64,000 nucleotides of DNA from Rahnella rivi (GTDB lineage Bacteria; Pseudomonadota; Gammaproteobacteria; Enterobacterales; Enterobacteriaceae): assembly GCF_019049655.1 (NCBI RefSeq), contig NZ_JAFMOX010000067.1, positions 372,001-436,000 on the forward strand, read 5' to 3'. Positions 43,246 through 52,267 of this stretch are shown here, piece after piece (position 1 is the stretch's first letter; every line of letters starts with the position of its first letter). Position numbers and translations under genes: made by a program. Below the pieces are notes generated by a model. That model made no database searches. It was not told where the DNA came from and worked only from the letters and a program-made list of their open reading frames with translations.

Positions 43246-43950
43246 ATGACAACGCTCAACCACTTTGGTCAGCCCATCGGCGATGCCCTGCCCGACTGGC
43301 AACCGCGAGAAAAACCGACGCACGTCCAGCTTGATGGCCTCTGGTGCCGCCTTGAGCCACTGAAAAGTGAACGCCACAGTCAGGATTTGTTTAACGCCTG
43401 GCATAGCATTGATGACAACCGTGACTGGACTTATTTCTCGGTGGATCGTCCTGCCACGCAGTCAGATTGTGATGCGTTTATTGCTCAGCAGGAGAAAAGC
43501 CAGGATCCGCTGTTTTTCGCCGTCATCGACCTCGCCACACAGCGGGCAATCGGCAGCGTTGCTTTGATGCGTATCGATGCCGTCCACGGCGTTGCGGAAA
43601 TTGGTTGGGTAAACTGGTCGCCGCTGATGAAACGCTCACGTTTTGGCACGGAAGCTATTTACCTGTTGCAACGCTATCTGTTTGAAACCCTTAAATATCG
43701 CCGCTGTGAGTGGAAATGTCACAGCCTGAATGAACCGTCAAAACTGGCCGCGGAGCGTTTTGGGTTTCAATACGAAGGGACATTCAGGCAAGCGCTGGTC
43801 AACAAAGGTCGCAATCGCGACACTCTCTGGTTCTCGCTGCTCGATCATGAATGGCCGGCGTCGAAAAGCATGTTTGAACAGTGGTTGAGCGCGGAGAATT
43901 TCACACCTGAAGGCCAGCAGAAACAGCGACTTGAAGCACTGAGAAAGTAA
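43246..43950 (+). CDS. GNAT-family N-acetyltransferase (RimL-like)
   Basis: The 234-residue protein is a RimJ/RimL-type acetyltransferase: acceptor-side LDGLWCRLEPLKSERHSQDLFNA, then IGSVALMRIDAVHGVAEIGWVNWSP, the acetyl-CoA motif region KRSRFGTEAIYLL, and CEWKCHSLNEPSKLAAERFGFQYEGTFRQ near the end. The substrate is unknown; relatives acetylate protein N-termini or small amines. ATG 43246 has GGA eight bases upstream; an in-frame ATG at 43234 is the alternative. Confidence 0.88.
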   Translation: MTTLNHFGQPIGDALPDWQPREKPTHVQLDGLWCRLEPLKSERHSQDLFNAWHSIDDNRDWTYFSVDRPATQSDCDAFIAQQEKSQDPLFFAVIDLATQRAIGSVALMRIDAVHGVAEIGWVNWSPLMKRSRFGTEAIYLLQRYLFETLKYRRCEWKCHSLNEPSKLAAERFGFQYEGTFRQALVNKGRNRDTLWFSLLDHEWPASKSMFEQWLSAENFTPEGQQKQRLEALRK

Positions 43951-43997
43951 AACATGTCCCGCATTTTCACTGACGCGGAACATGTGATAGCAAAAGA

Positions 43998-44546
43998 TTA
44001 TTGCCTGGCGGAAAGCACTGTAATATCTGGCCAGGCGTAAATGATATTGCGTGAACGCCATAGTGGCCCGGCATCGGTATAGCGTCCGGCTTCCCGGCCA
44101 CCCAGAGCGGCATAAAAACGGATGGCGGATTCGTTGCCCTCTACCACGCCCAGCCCGGCAGCCCGATAGCCCGCTGCCGCGAGATATCGGGCAGCGTCGC
44201 TGATTAAACGCTTGCCTATGCCCTGACGTTTAAAATCACCAGAAACATACAGGAATTTAATTTCAGCCATTTCCCCAAATTCAGGATTGGATGAAGCAGA
44301 CGCCAGACAAAATCCCGCCAGTTTTCCGTCAGCCTCGGCCAGTAAAATGCATTGTGATTCAGCGGGATGTTCAAACTTGTCCTGCCAGAAGATTTTACGA
44401 CGCGGCACATCGAGCGCGGAAAACGCCTCTGCGGGTGCCAGAGAGCGATAGGTATCACGCCAGATAGCAACGTGTAATGCAGCCAGCGCATCAATATCGG
44501 CTGGCTGCGCAAAACGGAATGTTAAAACAGGCACAGGATCCCTCAC
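43998..44546 (-). CDS. GNAT-family N-acetyltransferase
   Basis: A 182-residue acetyltransferase with the standard order: N-terminal FRFAQPADIDALAALHVAIWRDTY, strand 4 AEIKFLYVSGDF, the acetyl-CoA P-loop KRQGIGKRLISDAARYL (about 115-131), and motif B GLGVVEGNESAIRFYAALGG. The substrate is unknown. It lies 45 bases downstream of ada on the same strand, so they may be co-transcribed. Confidence 0.9.
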   Translation of the reverse strand: MRDPVPVLTFRFAQPADIDALAALHVAIWRDTYRSLAPAEAFSALDVPRRKIFWQDKFEHPAESQCILLAEADGKLAGFCLASASSNPEFGEMAEIKFLYVSGDFKRQGIGKRLISDAARYLAAAGYRAAGLGVVEGNESAIRFYAALGGREAGRYTDAGPLWRSRNIIYAWPDITVLSARQ

Positions 44547-44591
44547 TTTATCTGGGTAAGTATCGGAAAAATAACGCTCAGGCCAGTATAG

Positions 44592-45689
44592 TCAGCTTTT
44601 TTCCTCGCGCGCCAGCAAACTACGCTTGCGCTCGACGCCCCAGCGATAACCAGAAATATGACCGTCGGTTTTTACCACCCGATGGCAGGGGATCGCCACC
44701 GCCAGCACGTTTGCGGCACAGGCTCCGGCCACAGCGCGAACTGACTTGGGTGCGCCAATTTTGCGGGCAATATCCGCGTAACTGGCAGTGGAGCCGACCG
44801 GGATCTCGCGCAATGCCTGCCAGACTCGCTGTTGAAATGCCGTGCCGCGAATATCCAGCGGCAGATCCAGCCCCAACTGCGGCGCTTCGATGAAACCAAT
44901 GACCGAAGCGATACGCTGTTCAAAGTCCGGGTCGCCGCCCAGCAATTCAGCCTGCGGAAAGCGATTTTGCAGCTCAATGATCAATGCCGTCGGGTCATCG
45001 CCGAGTAAGATCGCGCAAATCCCTCGCTGGCTTTCAGCGATCAGGATCGCGCCGAGCGAAGATTCTGCAATCGCAAACCAGACGCGCACATCACGCCCAC
45101 CCGAGCGGAAAGCCTGCGGCGTCATGCCCAGCGTCGCCGCGGACGCCTCATAAAAACGCCCGTCGGAAGAATATCCGGCCGCGTGAATGGCCTCGGTGAC
45201 CGTAGCCGTATCCGTCAGCTTTTCGCGTACACGGCGCGCACGCTGCGCCTGCTGATACTCTTTCGGCGTCACACCTGTATGGGCTTTGAAAAGACGGTGA
45301 AAATGGTAAGCGCTGATGCCAACAGTGCCGGCCAGCTGATCCAGCGTCAGTACGTCTGTCGATGCTTCCAGCAGACGGCAGGCTTGCGCCACACGCTGCG
45401 CGTGAAATTGCGCCAGTGAAATCAGCCCCTGGCGACAGCGTTTACAGGGCCTGAAGCCTGCCTGCTCGGCATCTTCAGCACTGTCGAAATAGACAATATT
45501 TTCCGCTTTAGGCTGCCGCGACGGGCAGGAAGGCGCGCAGTAAATACCGGTGGTTTTTACCGCGTATACAAATTTGCCATCTGCGCTGGCATCACAGTTA
45601 ATCACCGCCAGCCAGCGCGGATCCTCACTCTGGATGCTGTCATTGTCGATCGTTACTGACCGGGGAAGGATTTCAGTTTTGCCTGACAT
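44592..45689 (-). CDS. ada: Bifunctional Ada: methylphosphotriester repair, regulator and O6-alkylguanine methyltransferase
   Basis: The 365-residue protein has the N-terminal zinc domain with TTGIYCAPSCPSRQP (Cys accepting methyl from phosphotriesters) and FRPCKRC. An AraC-type helix-turn-helix follows (about 105-180, GTVGISAYHFHRLFKAHTGVTP). The C-terminal O6-methylguanine transferase has the active-site VAIPCHRVVKTDG. ATG 45689 is supported by GAGG just upstream; the open frame extends another 49 codons without similarity. Ada activates its own gene after methylation damage. Confidence 0.96.
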   Translation of the reverse strand: MSGKTEILPRSVTIDNDSIQSEDPRWLAVINCDASADGKFVYAVKTTGIYCAPSCPSRQPKAENIVYFDSAEDAEQAGFRPCKRCRQGLISLAQFHAQRVAQACRLLEASTDVLTLDQLAGTVGISAYHFHRLFKAHTGVTPKEYQQAQRARRVREKLTDTATVTEAIHAAGYSSDGRFYEASAATLGMTPQAFRSGGRDVRVWFAIAESSLGAILIAESQRGICAILLGDDPTALIIELQNRFPQAELLGGDPDFEQRIASVIGFIEAPQLGLDLPLDIRGTAFQQRVWQALREIPVGSTASYADIARKIGAPKSVRAVAGACAANVLAVAIPCHRVVKTDGHISGYRWGVERKRSLLAREEKS

Positions 45690-45854
45690 TTTTTGCCTCA
45701 CATTGACTGACTGGATGAACATCAGCATAAACCGGGGATCTGCCGCCTGCCCTCCGGCTCTTGCTTTCTCATTCAGCCATCCCTGCGAACACGCATGACA
45801 CTCCTGGCCGGTCATGCGTGAGCAGTCGCCATGCAACGTCAGACTGACGGCGGA

Positions 45855-46736
45855 TTACAGGTCTAACGTGCCGTCGATCAGGGTAACGGAATCCCCTCCG
45901 ATCCAGGGTTCGCCGTCAACGAAAGTGACCGTCACGCGGCCCTCGCGCTGAAGTTTTGTGCCCTGCCGTACACGGTAGGTCTCTGCCATATGTGCGCCAT
46001 CCGGGAAGTTTGCCGCTTTCAGAACCCTTGCCAGACAGGCATTGGCGCTGCCGGTGACCGGGTCTTCTTTCAGCACACCGTCTTCATCAATAATCGCCCG
46101 CACTTCATAATCTGCCGCAACGCTGTCGTCGTGCAAACCGTAAACCGCGATGCCATTAACTCCCAGCTGTTTTTGGAGCTGACTGACGGCTGCTGCATCG
46201 GCAGAAATATTCAGGCAATCCTGCGCGCTTTCCATCCGCACCACCAGCCAGATGATGCCCATGTCGACCGTAACCGGCGTCACATCGGCCTGGATTTTGC
46301 CCCCGCGCAGTGCGGTCGCCAGCAAGGCGAAGTGCTCTTCTTCCAGCGGTTTGAGCACCGCCGGAGGTGCGGAAAATGCCTGTCCGCCTTCTGCCAGCTG
46401 TTTCACCTGCACCAGCCCGACACCGCATTCCTGCACCAGATAGCCTGAGTTCTTTGGTTTCAGCCCGCTTTGCAACAGCGCATACGCCGTGCCGAGAGTC
46501 GGGTGCCCGGCGAATGGCAGCTCTTTATCGGTGGTGAAAATCCGCACGCGGTAATCAGCTTCCGGTGACGTAGGTGTGAGCACAAATGCCGTTTCCGCAA
46601 GGTTGGTCCAGCGGGCCATGGCGAACATGTCGTCGTCTGTCAGACCTTCGGCATCCAGGATCACAGCCAGCGCATTGCCTTTGAGCGGCTCGGCGGTGAA
46701 CACATCAACTTGTTTAAAACGGCGCAGGCGGGTCAT
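45855..46736 (-). CDS. PhzF-family isomerase/epimerase
   Basis: The 293-residue protein belongs to the PhzF family of diaminopimelate-epimerase-like enzymes. Key motifs are VDVFTAEPLKGNALAVILD, NLAETAFV with the catalytic Glu (about 48), FTTDKELPFAGHPTLGTAYAL and KEDPVTGSANACLA. The specific substrate of most non-phenazine members is unknown; no phenazine genes are nearby. It is divergent from the N-hydroxylase gene. Confidence 0.92.
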   Translation of the reverse strand: MTRLRRFKQVDVFTAEPLKGNALAVILDAEGLTDDDMFAMARWTNLAETAFVLTPTSPEADYRVRIFTTDKELPFAGHPTLGTAYALLQSGLKPKNSGYLVQECGVGLVQVKQLAEGGQAFSAPPAVLKPLEEEHFALLATALRGGKIQADVTPVTVDMGIIWLVVRMESAQDCLNISADAAAVSQLQKQLGVNGIAVYGLHDDSVAADYEVRAIIDEDGVLKEDPVTGSANACLARVLKAANFPDGAHMAETYRVRQGTKLQREGRVTVTFVDGEPWIGGDSVTLIDGTLDL

Positions 46737-46889
46737 AGCTAATCCTTTTTAATCATTGAGGAATAAATAGCGAAGTGACTGAGTTTAGGAATATTTCGAT
46801 AAGTTATCGAGAAAAATGTCAGTCGCCAATGGCTGATCTATGCTTAAGGCACTTTCCAAAACATTTTATAAAACACAAGGAACAGAAAG

Positions 46890-48170
46890 ATGCCCGCGAA
46901 GGATTTGATAGGTATTGGCATCGGCCCCTTCAATTTGAGCCTGGCCGCGATGGCAAAAGATACGGAGAAACTCAACACCGCCTTCTTTGATGCAAACCCG
47001 GAATTCAGCTGGCACCCTGGCATGTTGTTGCCAACCGCCACCATGCAGACCTATGTCTTACAAGATCTGGTGACCACCGTCGCCCCACGCAGCGAATTTT
47101 CCTTCATCAATTATCTGGTGGAACAGAAGAAAATTTACCGCTTTCTGGCAACGGAACAGCTGATCATCAGCCGCGATGAGTTTTCCGATTACCTGCGCTG
47201 GGCGTGCGACCGCATCCCCAATTTGCATTTTTCTGCGCCGGTAGAAAGTATCGATTTCGACGATAAGCGGCAGGAGTTTGTGGTGCAGAGTGAAAAAGGC
47301 GAGCACCGCGCGCGCAATATTTGTCTCGGCACCGGTCATGCGCCGTGGATCCCTAAAGCGGCCCGCGCGGCGCTGGGGGAGAATTGTTTTCATGCCGCTG
47401 AAATTGAACTGCGTGAACCCGATTTCACCGGCAAACGTATTGCCGTGGTCGGTGGCGGGCAAAGTGGTGCCGATATCATTCTCAACGCGCTAAGCGGCCA
47501 CTGGGGCGAATTCGCCGAGCTGAGCTGGCTGTCGAGACGCCCGAATTTTCAGCCTCTGGATGAATCGATTTTCACCAATGAATACTTCACGCCTGAATAT
47601 GTGAATTATTTTTATACCCTGCCCGAAGAGGTGCGCGAGCGGGAGATTGCCACGCAAAAACTGCCTTCCGACGGCATCAGTTACCACACGCTGGAAGATA
47701 TCTATAAGCAGCTTTATCACCGTTTTGACGTCCTGCATCAGCCGCGCAATGTACGTTTACTGCCGCACCGCGCGCTCGATCATATCGCGCGCAATGACGC
47801 AGGAGATTTCAGTTTGCAGGCAAGACACGGGCTGGAAAACTGCGAAGAACATTTCAGTGCGGATATTGTGATCCTGGCGACCGGCTATCGCCCCGGTTTA
47901 CCGGACTATCTCGCGCCCATGCTCGGGAGGATCCCTTACGATCGTGAGCAGCATTTGCCGCTGCAGCCGAATTTCAATCTGCGCTGGGACGGCCCTGAAC
48001 AGAACCGCATTTACGCGGTCAATGCCGGTATTCACAGCCATGGCAGCGCGGAAGGGCAACTGACGCTGACCGCCTGGCGCTCGGCGAAAATCCTCAATCA
48101 TCTGCTGGGGGAAGCGCATTACGATTTGCAACCGGTGCCTTCGCTGGTGCAGTGGTGGGCAGGTAAATAG
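46890..48170 (+). CDS. Siderophore-type N-hydroxylating monooxygenase (IucD/PvdA/AlcA family)
   Basis: The 426-residue flavoprotein has the FAD motif LIGIGIGPFNLSLAAMA (about 6-22), FSWHPGMLLP and the NADPH motif IAVVGGGQSGADIIL (about 172-186). The C-terminal ATGYRP motif precedes the second FAD contact NAGIHSHGSAEGQLTL. Family members hydroxylate the terminal amine of lysine, ornithine, putrescine or cadaverine for hydroxamate siderophores. No siderophore synthetase, transporter or clear Fur box is in the surroundings, so its pathway must be elsewhere. AAGGAAC lies upstream of the ATG. Confidence 0.9.
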   Translation: MPAKDLIGIGIGPFNLSLAAMAKDTEKLNTAFFDANPEFSWHPGMLLPTATMQTYVLQDLVTTVAPRSEFSFINYLVEQKKIYRFLATEQLIISRDEFSDYLRWACDRIPNLHFSAPVESIDFDDKRQEFVVQSEKGEHRARNICLGTGHAPWIPKAARAALGENCFHAAEIELREPDFTGKRIAVVGGGQSGADIILNALSGHWGEFAELSWLSRRPNFQPLDESIFTNEYFTPEYVNYFYTLPEEVREREIATQKLPSDGISYHTLEDIYKQLYHRFDVLHQPRNVRLLPHRALDHIARNDAGDFSLQARHGLENCEEHFSADIVILATGYRPGLPDYLAPMLGRIPYDREQHLPLQPNFNLRWDGPEQNRIYAVNAGIHSHGSAEGQLTLTAWRSAKILNHLLGEAHYDLQPVPSLVQWWAGK

Positions 48171-48181
48171 CAGGCACAAAA

Positions 48182-48203
48182 AAGCGGAGCCACGGCTCCG
48201 CTT
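48182..48203. terminator. Bidirectional hairpin between hydroxylase and trhA
   Basis: AAGCGGAGCC (48182-48191) pairs with GGCTCCGCTT (48194-48203). It is preceded by a run of A (a T run for the minus strand) and followed by CTCTCTT. Confidence 0.75.
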
Positions 48204-48222
48204 CTCTCTTACGGCTTAAAAG

Positions 48223-48873
48223 CTACACGTAGAAATAGATCGCCAGAAAGTGACAGGCGCTCCCGCCGAGCACAAATCCGTGCCAGATGGCGTGACCGTA
48301 GCGGATCCTTTCCGAGGCATAGAAAATCACGCCCAGCGTGTACACCACGCCGCCAATCGCCAGCAACCAGACGCCGCCAGGCTGCAGTTTCATCGCCAGC
48401 TGATAAATCACCACCAGCGACAACCAGCCCATGGTCAGATAGGTGATCAATGAAAGCACTTCAAACCGGTGGGCGAATACCAGTTTGAAAATCACGCCAA
48501 ATAGCGCCAGCCCCCAGATCACCGCCATCATCCCTTTTGCCAGCGGGGAATTTAAGCCGACCAGCAGGAACGGCGTGTAAGTTCCGGCAATCAGCAGGTA
48601 AATGGCGCAGTGATCCAGCTTTTTAAGCCAGTATTTCGCTTTCTGATGCGGAATGGCGTGATAGAGCGTGGAGGCTAAAAACAGCAAAATCATGCTGCCG
48701 CCGTACACGCTGTAACTGGTGATTGCCACGGCGCTGGCGTTATCAGCCAGAGCCTGAGCCAGCAAAAGCACCAGCCCGACAATCCCGAAAACCAAACCAA
48801 CGCCGTGACTCAGGCTGTTGGCAATCTCTTCAGCCCACGGATATCCCTGTGGTGATGGAGACGTCTTACCCAT
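48223..48873 (-). CDS. trhA: TrhA / hemolysin III family membrane protein (YqfA)
   Basis: The 216-residue protein belongs to the hemolysin III/PAQR-like family with seven membrane spans. It shows YPWAEEIANSLSHGVGLVFGIVGL, the metal-site motif SGTLYH-like FLASTLYHAIPH, DHCAIYLLIAGTYTPF, and AIWHGFVLGGSACHFLAIYFY with conserved His residues. E. coli TrhA (YqfA) affects membrane energetics and fluidity. ATG 48873 is preferred; a TTG nine codons upstream also exists. The name hemolysin does not imply toxicity here. Confidence 0.93.
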   Translation of the reverse strand: MGKTSPSPQGYPWAEEIANSLSHGVGLVFGIVGLVLLLAQALADNASAVAITSYSVYGGSMILLFLASTLYHAIPHQKAKYWLKKLDHCAIYLLIAGTYTPFLLVGLNSPLAKGMMAVIWGLALFGVIFKLVFAHRFEVLSLITYLTMGWLSLVVIYQLAMKLQPGGVWLLAIGGVVYTLGVIFYASERIRYGHAIWHGFVLGGSACHFLAIYFYV

Positions 48874-49208
48874 ACGATGAAAACCCTCGAGGCATAACAA
48901 TAAAACGGCAGGTTATAAAATATCCTGACCCGCAGAGTAGCTGAGAATGATTCCAGTGTACACCTGTACGCTAAAATGGAGTATTTCCTCCTGTAACAGG
49001 CTCTTAGCAGGATCATCATTTCAGGAGGCTCATCACCGGAGCCCCTTCAATTCATTCACTTTGTTTATAATCCCTCCCTATTACATTCTTCAGATGACGG
49101 ATTATTCCGCACCCAAAAACATGATTTTTTGTCATCAAGGGATTAAGGTGTACCGGAAATCTCTGATAACGCCATTAACAATGCCGTCAATATGACTAAG
49201 GTTTGACC
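48874..49208. other. Intergenic region, trhA / HD-domain gene
   Basis: A 335-base divergent promoter region. No operator palindrome, RNA gene or protein-like frame stands out by eye. Confidence 0.4.
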
Positions 49209-49817
49209 ATGTCTGTAGCAACTTCCCCGCTGAATTTCGGCGCCATGACCGACGTTTTTCAGTTCCTGATGGAAATCGACAAGCTGAAAAGCGTGCAGCG
49301 TCGCACCAAAGTGTTAGGCACCGATCGTCAGGAAAACTCCGCGGAACACAGCTGGCATTTCGCCGTGGCAGCGATGTCTCTGGCGCCTTATGCGCCACAA
49401 GACGTTGATATTAACAAGGTCATTCGTATGGCATTGATCCACGATATCGTCGAAATCGATGCCGGTGATGTGCTGGTTTACGATCTCGCTGCCCGCGCGG
49501 CGGTTCGCGATCAGGAAATCATTGCCGCAAAACGCCTGTTCGGCCTGCTGCCTGCGCCGCTAAATACGCAGTTCCTGGCGTTATGGAATGAATACGAAGC
49601 GGGCGAAACCGCAGAAGCGCGCTTTGCGCTGGTGATCGACCGCGTGATGCCGATGGTCATGAACCTGAGTAATCAGGGCCAAAGCTGGGTGGAAAATAAT
49701 ATCCGTCTGGAGCAGGTGTTAGCGCGTAATGCCTTTATCGCCGATATCCATCCTGAACTGTGGCAGCACATCCGCGGCCATCTGGATAACGCCCATCAGC
49801 AAGGCTGGCTGAAGTAA
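49209..49817 (+). CDS. HD-domain phosphohydrolase
   Basis: The 202-residue protein has metal ligands of the HD superfamily: NSAEHSWHFA (His), ALIHDIVEIDAGD (His-Asp) and ALVIDRVMPM (Asp). It is similar to the HDDC2/YfbR-type group, whose studied members act on deoxynucleoside monophosphates, but the substrate here is not certain. ATG 49209 has AAGG seven bases upstream; the open frame begins with TTG two codons before. It is single and ends at a strong hairpin. Confidence 0.9.
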   Translation: MSVATSPLNFGAMTDVFQFLMEIDKLKSVQRRTKVLGTDRQENSAEHSWHFAVAAMSLAPYAPQDVDINKVIRMALIHDIVEIDAGDVLVYDLAARAAVRDQEIIAAKRLFGLLPAPLNTQFLALWNEYEAGETAEARFALVIDRVMPMVMNLSNQGQSWVENNIRLEQVLARNAFIADIHPELWQHIRGHLDNAHQQGWLK

Positions 49818-49822
49818 TAAAA

Positions 49823-49846
49823 CCTTCCCCTCGTGAGAGGGGAAGG
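49823..49846. terminator. Bidirectional terminator
   Basis: CCTTCCCCTC (49823-49832) pairs with GAGGGGAAGG (49837-49846) around GTGA. On the minus strand TTTTATTAC follows, so it ends the gpdQ transport operon as well as the HD gene. Confidence 0.82.
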
Positions 49847-49857
49847 CGCAAGACCAA

Positions 49858-51165
49858 CTACTTCGGCACGGCCAGCGACGTCGATTCCACGTAAGGTTTC
49901 ATGAGTGTATCGGCGTCTTTCTGTGCCTGTGCGGCTGCGGCTTCCGGCGTGACTTTCTCGTCATTCACCAGTGCCGCCAGCTGATTTTCCATCGCCTGAC
50001 GCACTGCCACGGTTTCATAGGTCGAATACCACGGATAGGCGTATTTCAGCTGTTCCAGCGCAATCGCCGCTCGCGGGTCTTTCGCCAGATAGTCCTTCAT
50101 TTCCGGTGTGTCATAAGACGCCATGCGCGGTGAAAAATAGCCCGTAAATCGGCTCCAGACGCCGTTCACTTTCGGGCTGACCAGATATTGCAGGAAGGTG
50201 TAAGCCGCTTTTTTCTGCCCGTCAGAAATGCCTTTAAAGCTCACCAGACTCGCTCCGCCGATGGTCACGCCGTTGCGCACTTTAGCGGGCATCATCGCCA
50301 CGCCCAGTTCGAAATCTTTGGTGTTTTCACGCATAAAGCCCAGCGCCCCGGTGCTGAGCATGGTCATGCCGAGTTTACCGGAGAAGAACGCCGCGCTGAT
50401 TTGTTTAGAATTGAGCACGCCCGACGGCATCACTTTGTCGCGATACACCAGATTCTGCCAGAAGTGCAGCGCGCCCAGCGTGGACGGTTTGTCGTAATAC
50501 ACTTCGCCCGGATAATCGGCGTTGTAATACTGGCCGCCGTTGGCACGGGTCAGCGCGGATAAAATCCAGGCGCCGTAGTCATCGTTAGTCGATGGCAACA
50601 TGATGCCCCACTGCCCTTTTGCCGCATCCGTCAGCTTTTTCGAGTCTTCCAGCAATTCATCCCAGTCTTTCGGCGGCGCGGTAATGCCCGCTTTGGCGAA
50701 CATGTCTTTGTTGTAATAGAGGATTGGCGTCGAGTTATGGAACGGGATCGCGTACGTCACGCCGTTAAGCTGGGCGTTCTGGCGCATGGCGGGCCAGAAG
50801 TTTTGCGTCAGGAACGGCGTGGCTTTCTGATCGCCGAATCTGAACAGTTCGTCCATCGGCAGAATTTCGTTTTTGATCGCCAGATCCGCCGTGAAGTTGG
50901 CGGACATGATCACCAGTGCCGGAGGCTGACCGGATTTGGCCGCCGCTTCGGCTTTGACTTTGGTGGTGTCGTAGTTGCCGGTGAAAATCCCGCGCACCTC
51001 GATATCCGTTTGTGACTGGTTGAACTCTTTGATAACGCGGGTCATTTCCATGGTCAGCTTGCCGTCAACCGGCGCAGGGAACATGAAATCGATATTTTCT
51101 TTGGCGGACGCCGTGCCTGCGGCAATGAAGCCGATGGCGAGCGCCAGCGCATGAGTTTTACGCAT
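49858..51165 (-). CDS. Periplasmic sugar/glycerophosphodiester-binding protein (UgpB-like)
   Basis: The 435-residue protein from ATG 51165 begins with a signal peptide (MRKTHALALAIGFIAAGTASA, cut near residue 22). The family-1 extracellular solute-binding fold follows, with GVTYAIPFHNSTPILYYNKDMFAKAGI typical of UgpB-like proteins. AGGAGA precedes the ATG; the frame is open 52 more codons without a signal. It is the last gene of the operon. With GpdQ next door the ligand is probably a glycerophosphodiester or glycerol 3-phosphate. Confidence 0.92.
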   Translation of the reverse strand: MRKTHALALAIGFIAAGTASAKENIDFMFPAPVDGKLTMEMTRVIKEFNQSQTDIEVRGIFTGNYDTTKVKAEAAAKSGQPPALVIMSANFTADLAIKNEILPMDELFRFGDQKATPFLTQNFWPAMRQNAQLNGVTYAIPFHNSTPILYYNKDMFAKAGITAPPKDWDELLEDSKKLTDAAKGQWGIMLPSTNDDYGAWILSALTRANGGQYYNADYPGEVYYDKPSTLGALHFWQNLVYRDKVMPSGVLNSKQISAAFFSGKLGMTMLSTGALGFMRENTKDFELGVAMMPAKVRNGVTIGGASLVSFKGISDGQKKAAYTFLQYLVSPKVNGVWSRFTGYFSPRMASYDTPEMKDYLAKDPRAAIALEQLKYAYPWYSTYETVAVRQAMENQLAALVNDEKVTPEAAAAQAQKDADTLMKPYVESTSLAVPK

Positions 51166-52267
51166 GAAGGTGATTCTCCTGGTGCAGATTCTGCTGGTTT
51201 TGGCCTGAAAAAAGATGAAGGTCGTGCAAAGAGAAATACAAGGTGATGCGGTCGCCGGGTTGCGGAATGTCCCGGCTGTTTTCCCGCAGCTGGTTTTTAC
51301 GAACATAACGAATTTTGCCAAGCGACGTGTCGGCGTGGCACAGATACTCCGCGCCGAGCAGTTCGCGGTAGGTCAGCGTCGCCTGCAATTGCAGACTTTC
51401 GCCTTCCAACGGCCGGTCGCTGATGTGTTCGGGTCTGATGCCCAGATACACGTCAGCAAGCGCCTGCGCATGTTCCGTCTGCGGCAGACGTACCGGCTGG
51501 TTTTCGACTGTCAGCACGCCAGCGGCGCACGGCAGCAAAAACAGATTCATCGACGGCGTGCCGATAAATCCGGCGACAAACAGGTTGGCTGGATGCGCGT
51601 AAAGCGTTTCCGGTGCGCCGATTTGTTGCAGATGGCCTTTATCCAGCACGGCGATCCTGTCCGCCATGGTCATGGCTTCCATCTGATCGTGCGTGACGTA
51701 AACGGTGCTGGTTTTCAGCTGCTGGTGCAGCTGCATGATGCCGTCGCGCACCTCCGTACGCAGCCGTGCATCGAGATTGGACAGCGGTTCATCCATCAGA
51801 AACAGCTTCGGATCGCGCACAATGGCGCGCGCCATTGCCACACGCTGGCGCTGCCCGCCGGAGAGTTTGCCCGGTTTGCGTTTAAGCAGCGGCTCCAGCT
51901 GCAAGAGTCCGGCCACGCGATCCACACGCGCCTGATGCTGATCTTTCGGTTCGTTGCGCATGCGCATACCGAACGTGATGTTTTGCTCGACGGTCATGTG
52001 CGGGAACAGCGCGTAGTTCTGGAAGATCATCGAGAAATTACGTTCGCGCGGCGGCAGCGCAGAGATGTCATTGCCGTCGAGCATAATGCGCCCGTCGCTG
52101 ACCTCTTCCAGCCCCGCCAGCAGACGCAGCAGGGTGCTTTTTCCGCAACCCGACGGCCCGACCAGCACCAGAAATTCGCCGTCGGCGATCTCCAGCGACA
52201 GCTGATTCACCGCCGTGCTGCCTTCAAACTGTTTGGTGATATTTTCCAGACGAATGCCAGACATCAT
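51158..52267 (-). CDS. ABC transporter ATP-binding protein (UgpC/MalK type)
   Basis: The 369-residue ATPase shows Walker A GPSGCGKSTLLRLLAGL (about 38-54), the Q-loop in IFQNYALFPHM, ABC signature KLSGGQRQRVAMARA, Walker B LFLMDEPLSNLDA and the H-loop THDQMEAMT. A C-terminal TOBE-like regulatory domain of about 120 residues is present, as in MalK and UgpC. It overlaps gpdQ by four bases (ATGA) and the binding protein gene by eight, so translation is coupled throughout. Confidence 0.95.
   Translation of the reverse strand: MMSGIRLENITKQFEGSTAVNQLSLEIADGEFLVLVGPSGCGKSTLLRLLAGLEEVSDGRIMLDGNDISALPPRERNFSMIFQNYALFPHMTVEQNITFGMRMRNEPKDQHQARVDRVAGLLQLEPLLKRKPGKLSGGQRQRVAMARAIVRDPKLFLMDEPLSNLDARLRTEVRDGIMQLHQQLKTSTVYVTHDQMEAMTMADRIAVLDKGHLQQIGAPETLYAHPANLFVAGFIGTPSMNLFLLPCAAGVLTVENQPVRLPQTEHAQALADVYLGIRPEHISDRPLEGESLQLQATLTYRELLGAEYLCHADTSLGKIRYVRKNQLRENSRDIPQPGDRITLYFSLHDLHLFSGQNQQNLHQENHLHA

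Noticed and set aside
46737..46889. Fur box before the N-hydroxylase
   Set aside because: No 19-bp match close to GATAATGATAATCATTATC was found in the divergent promoter gap.
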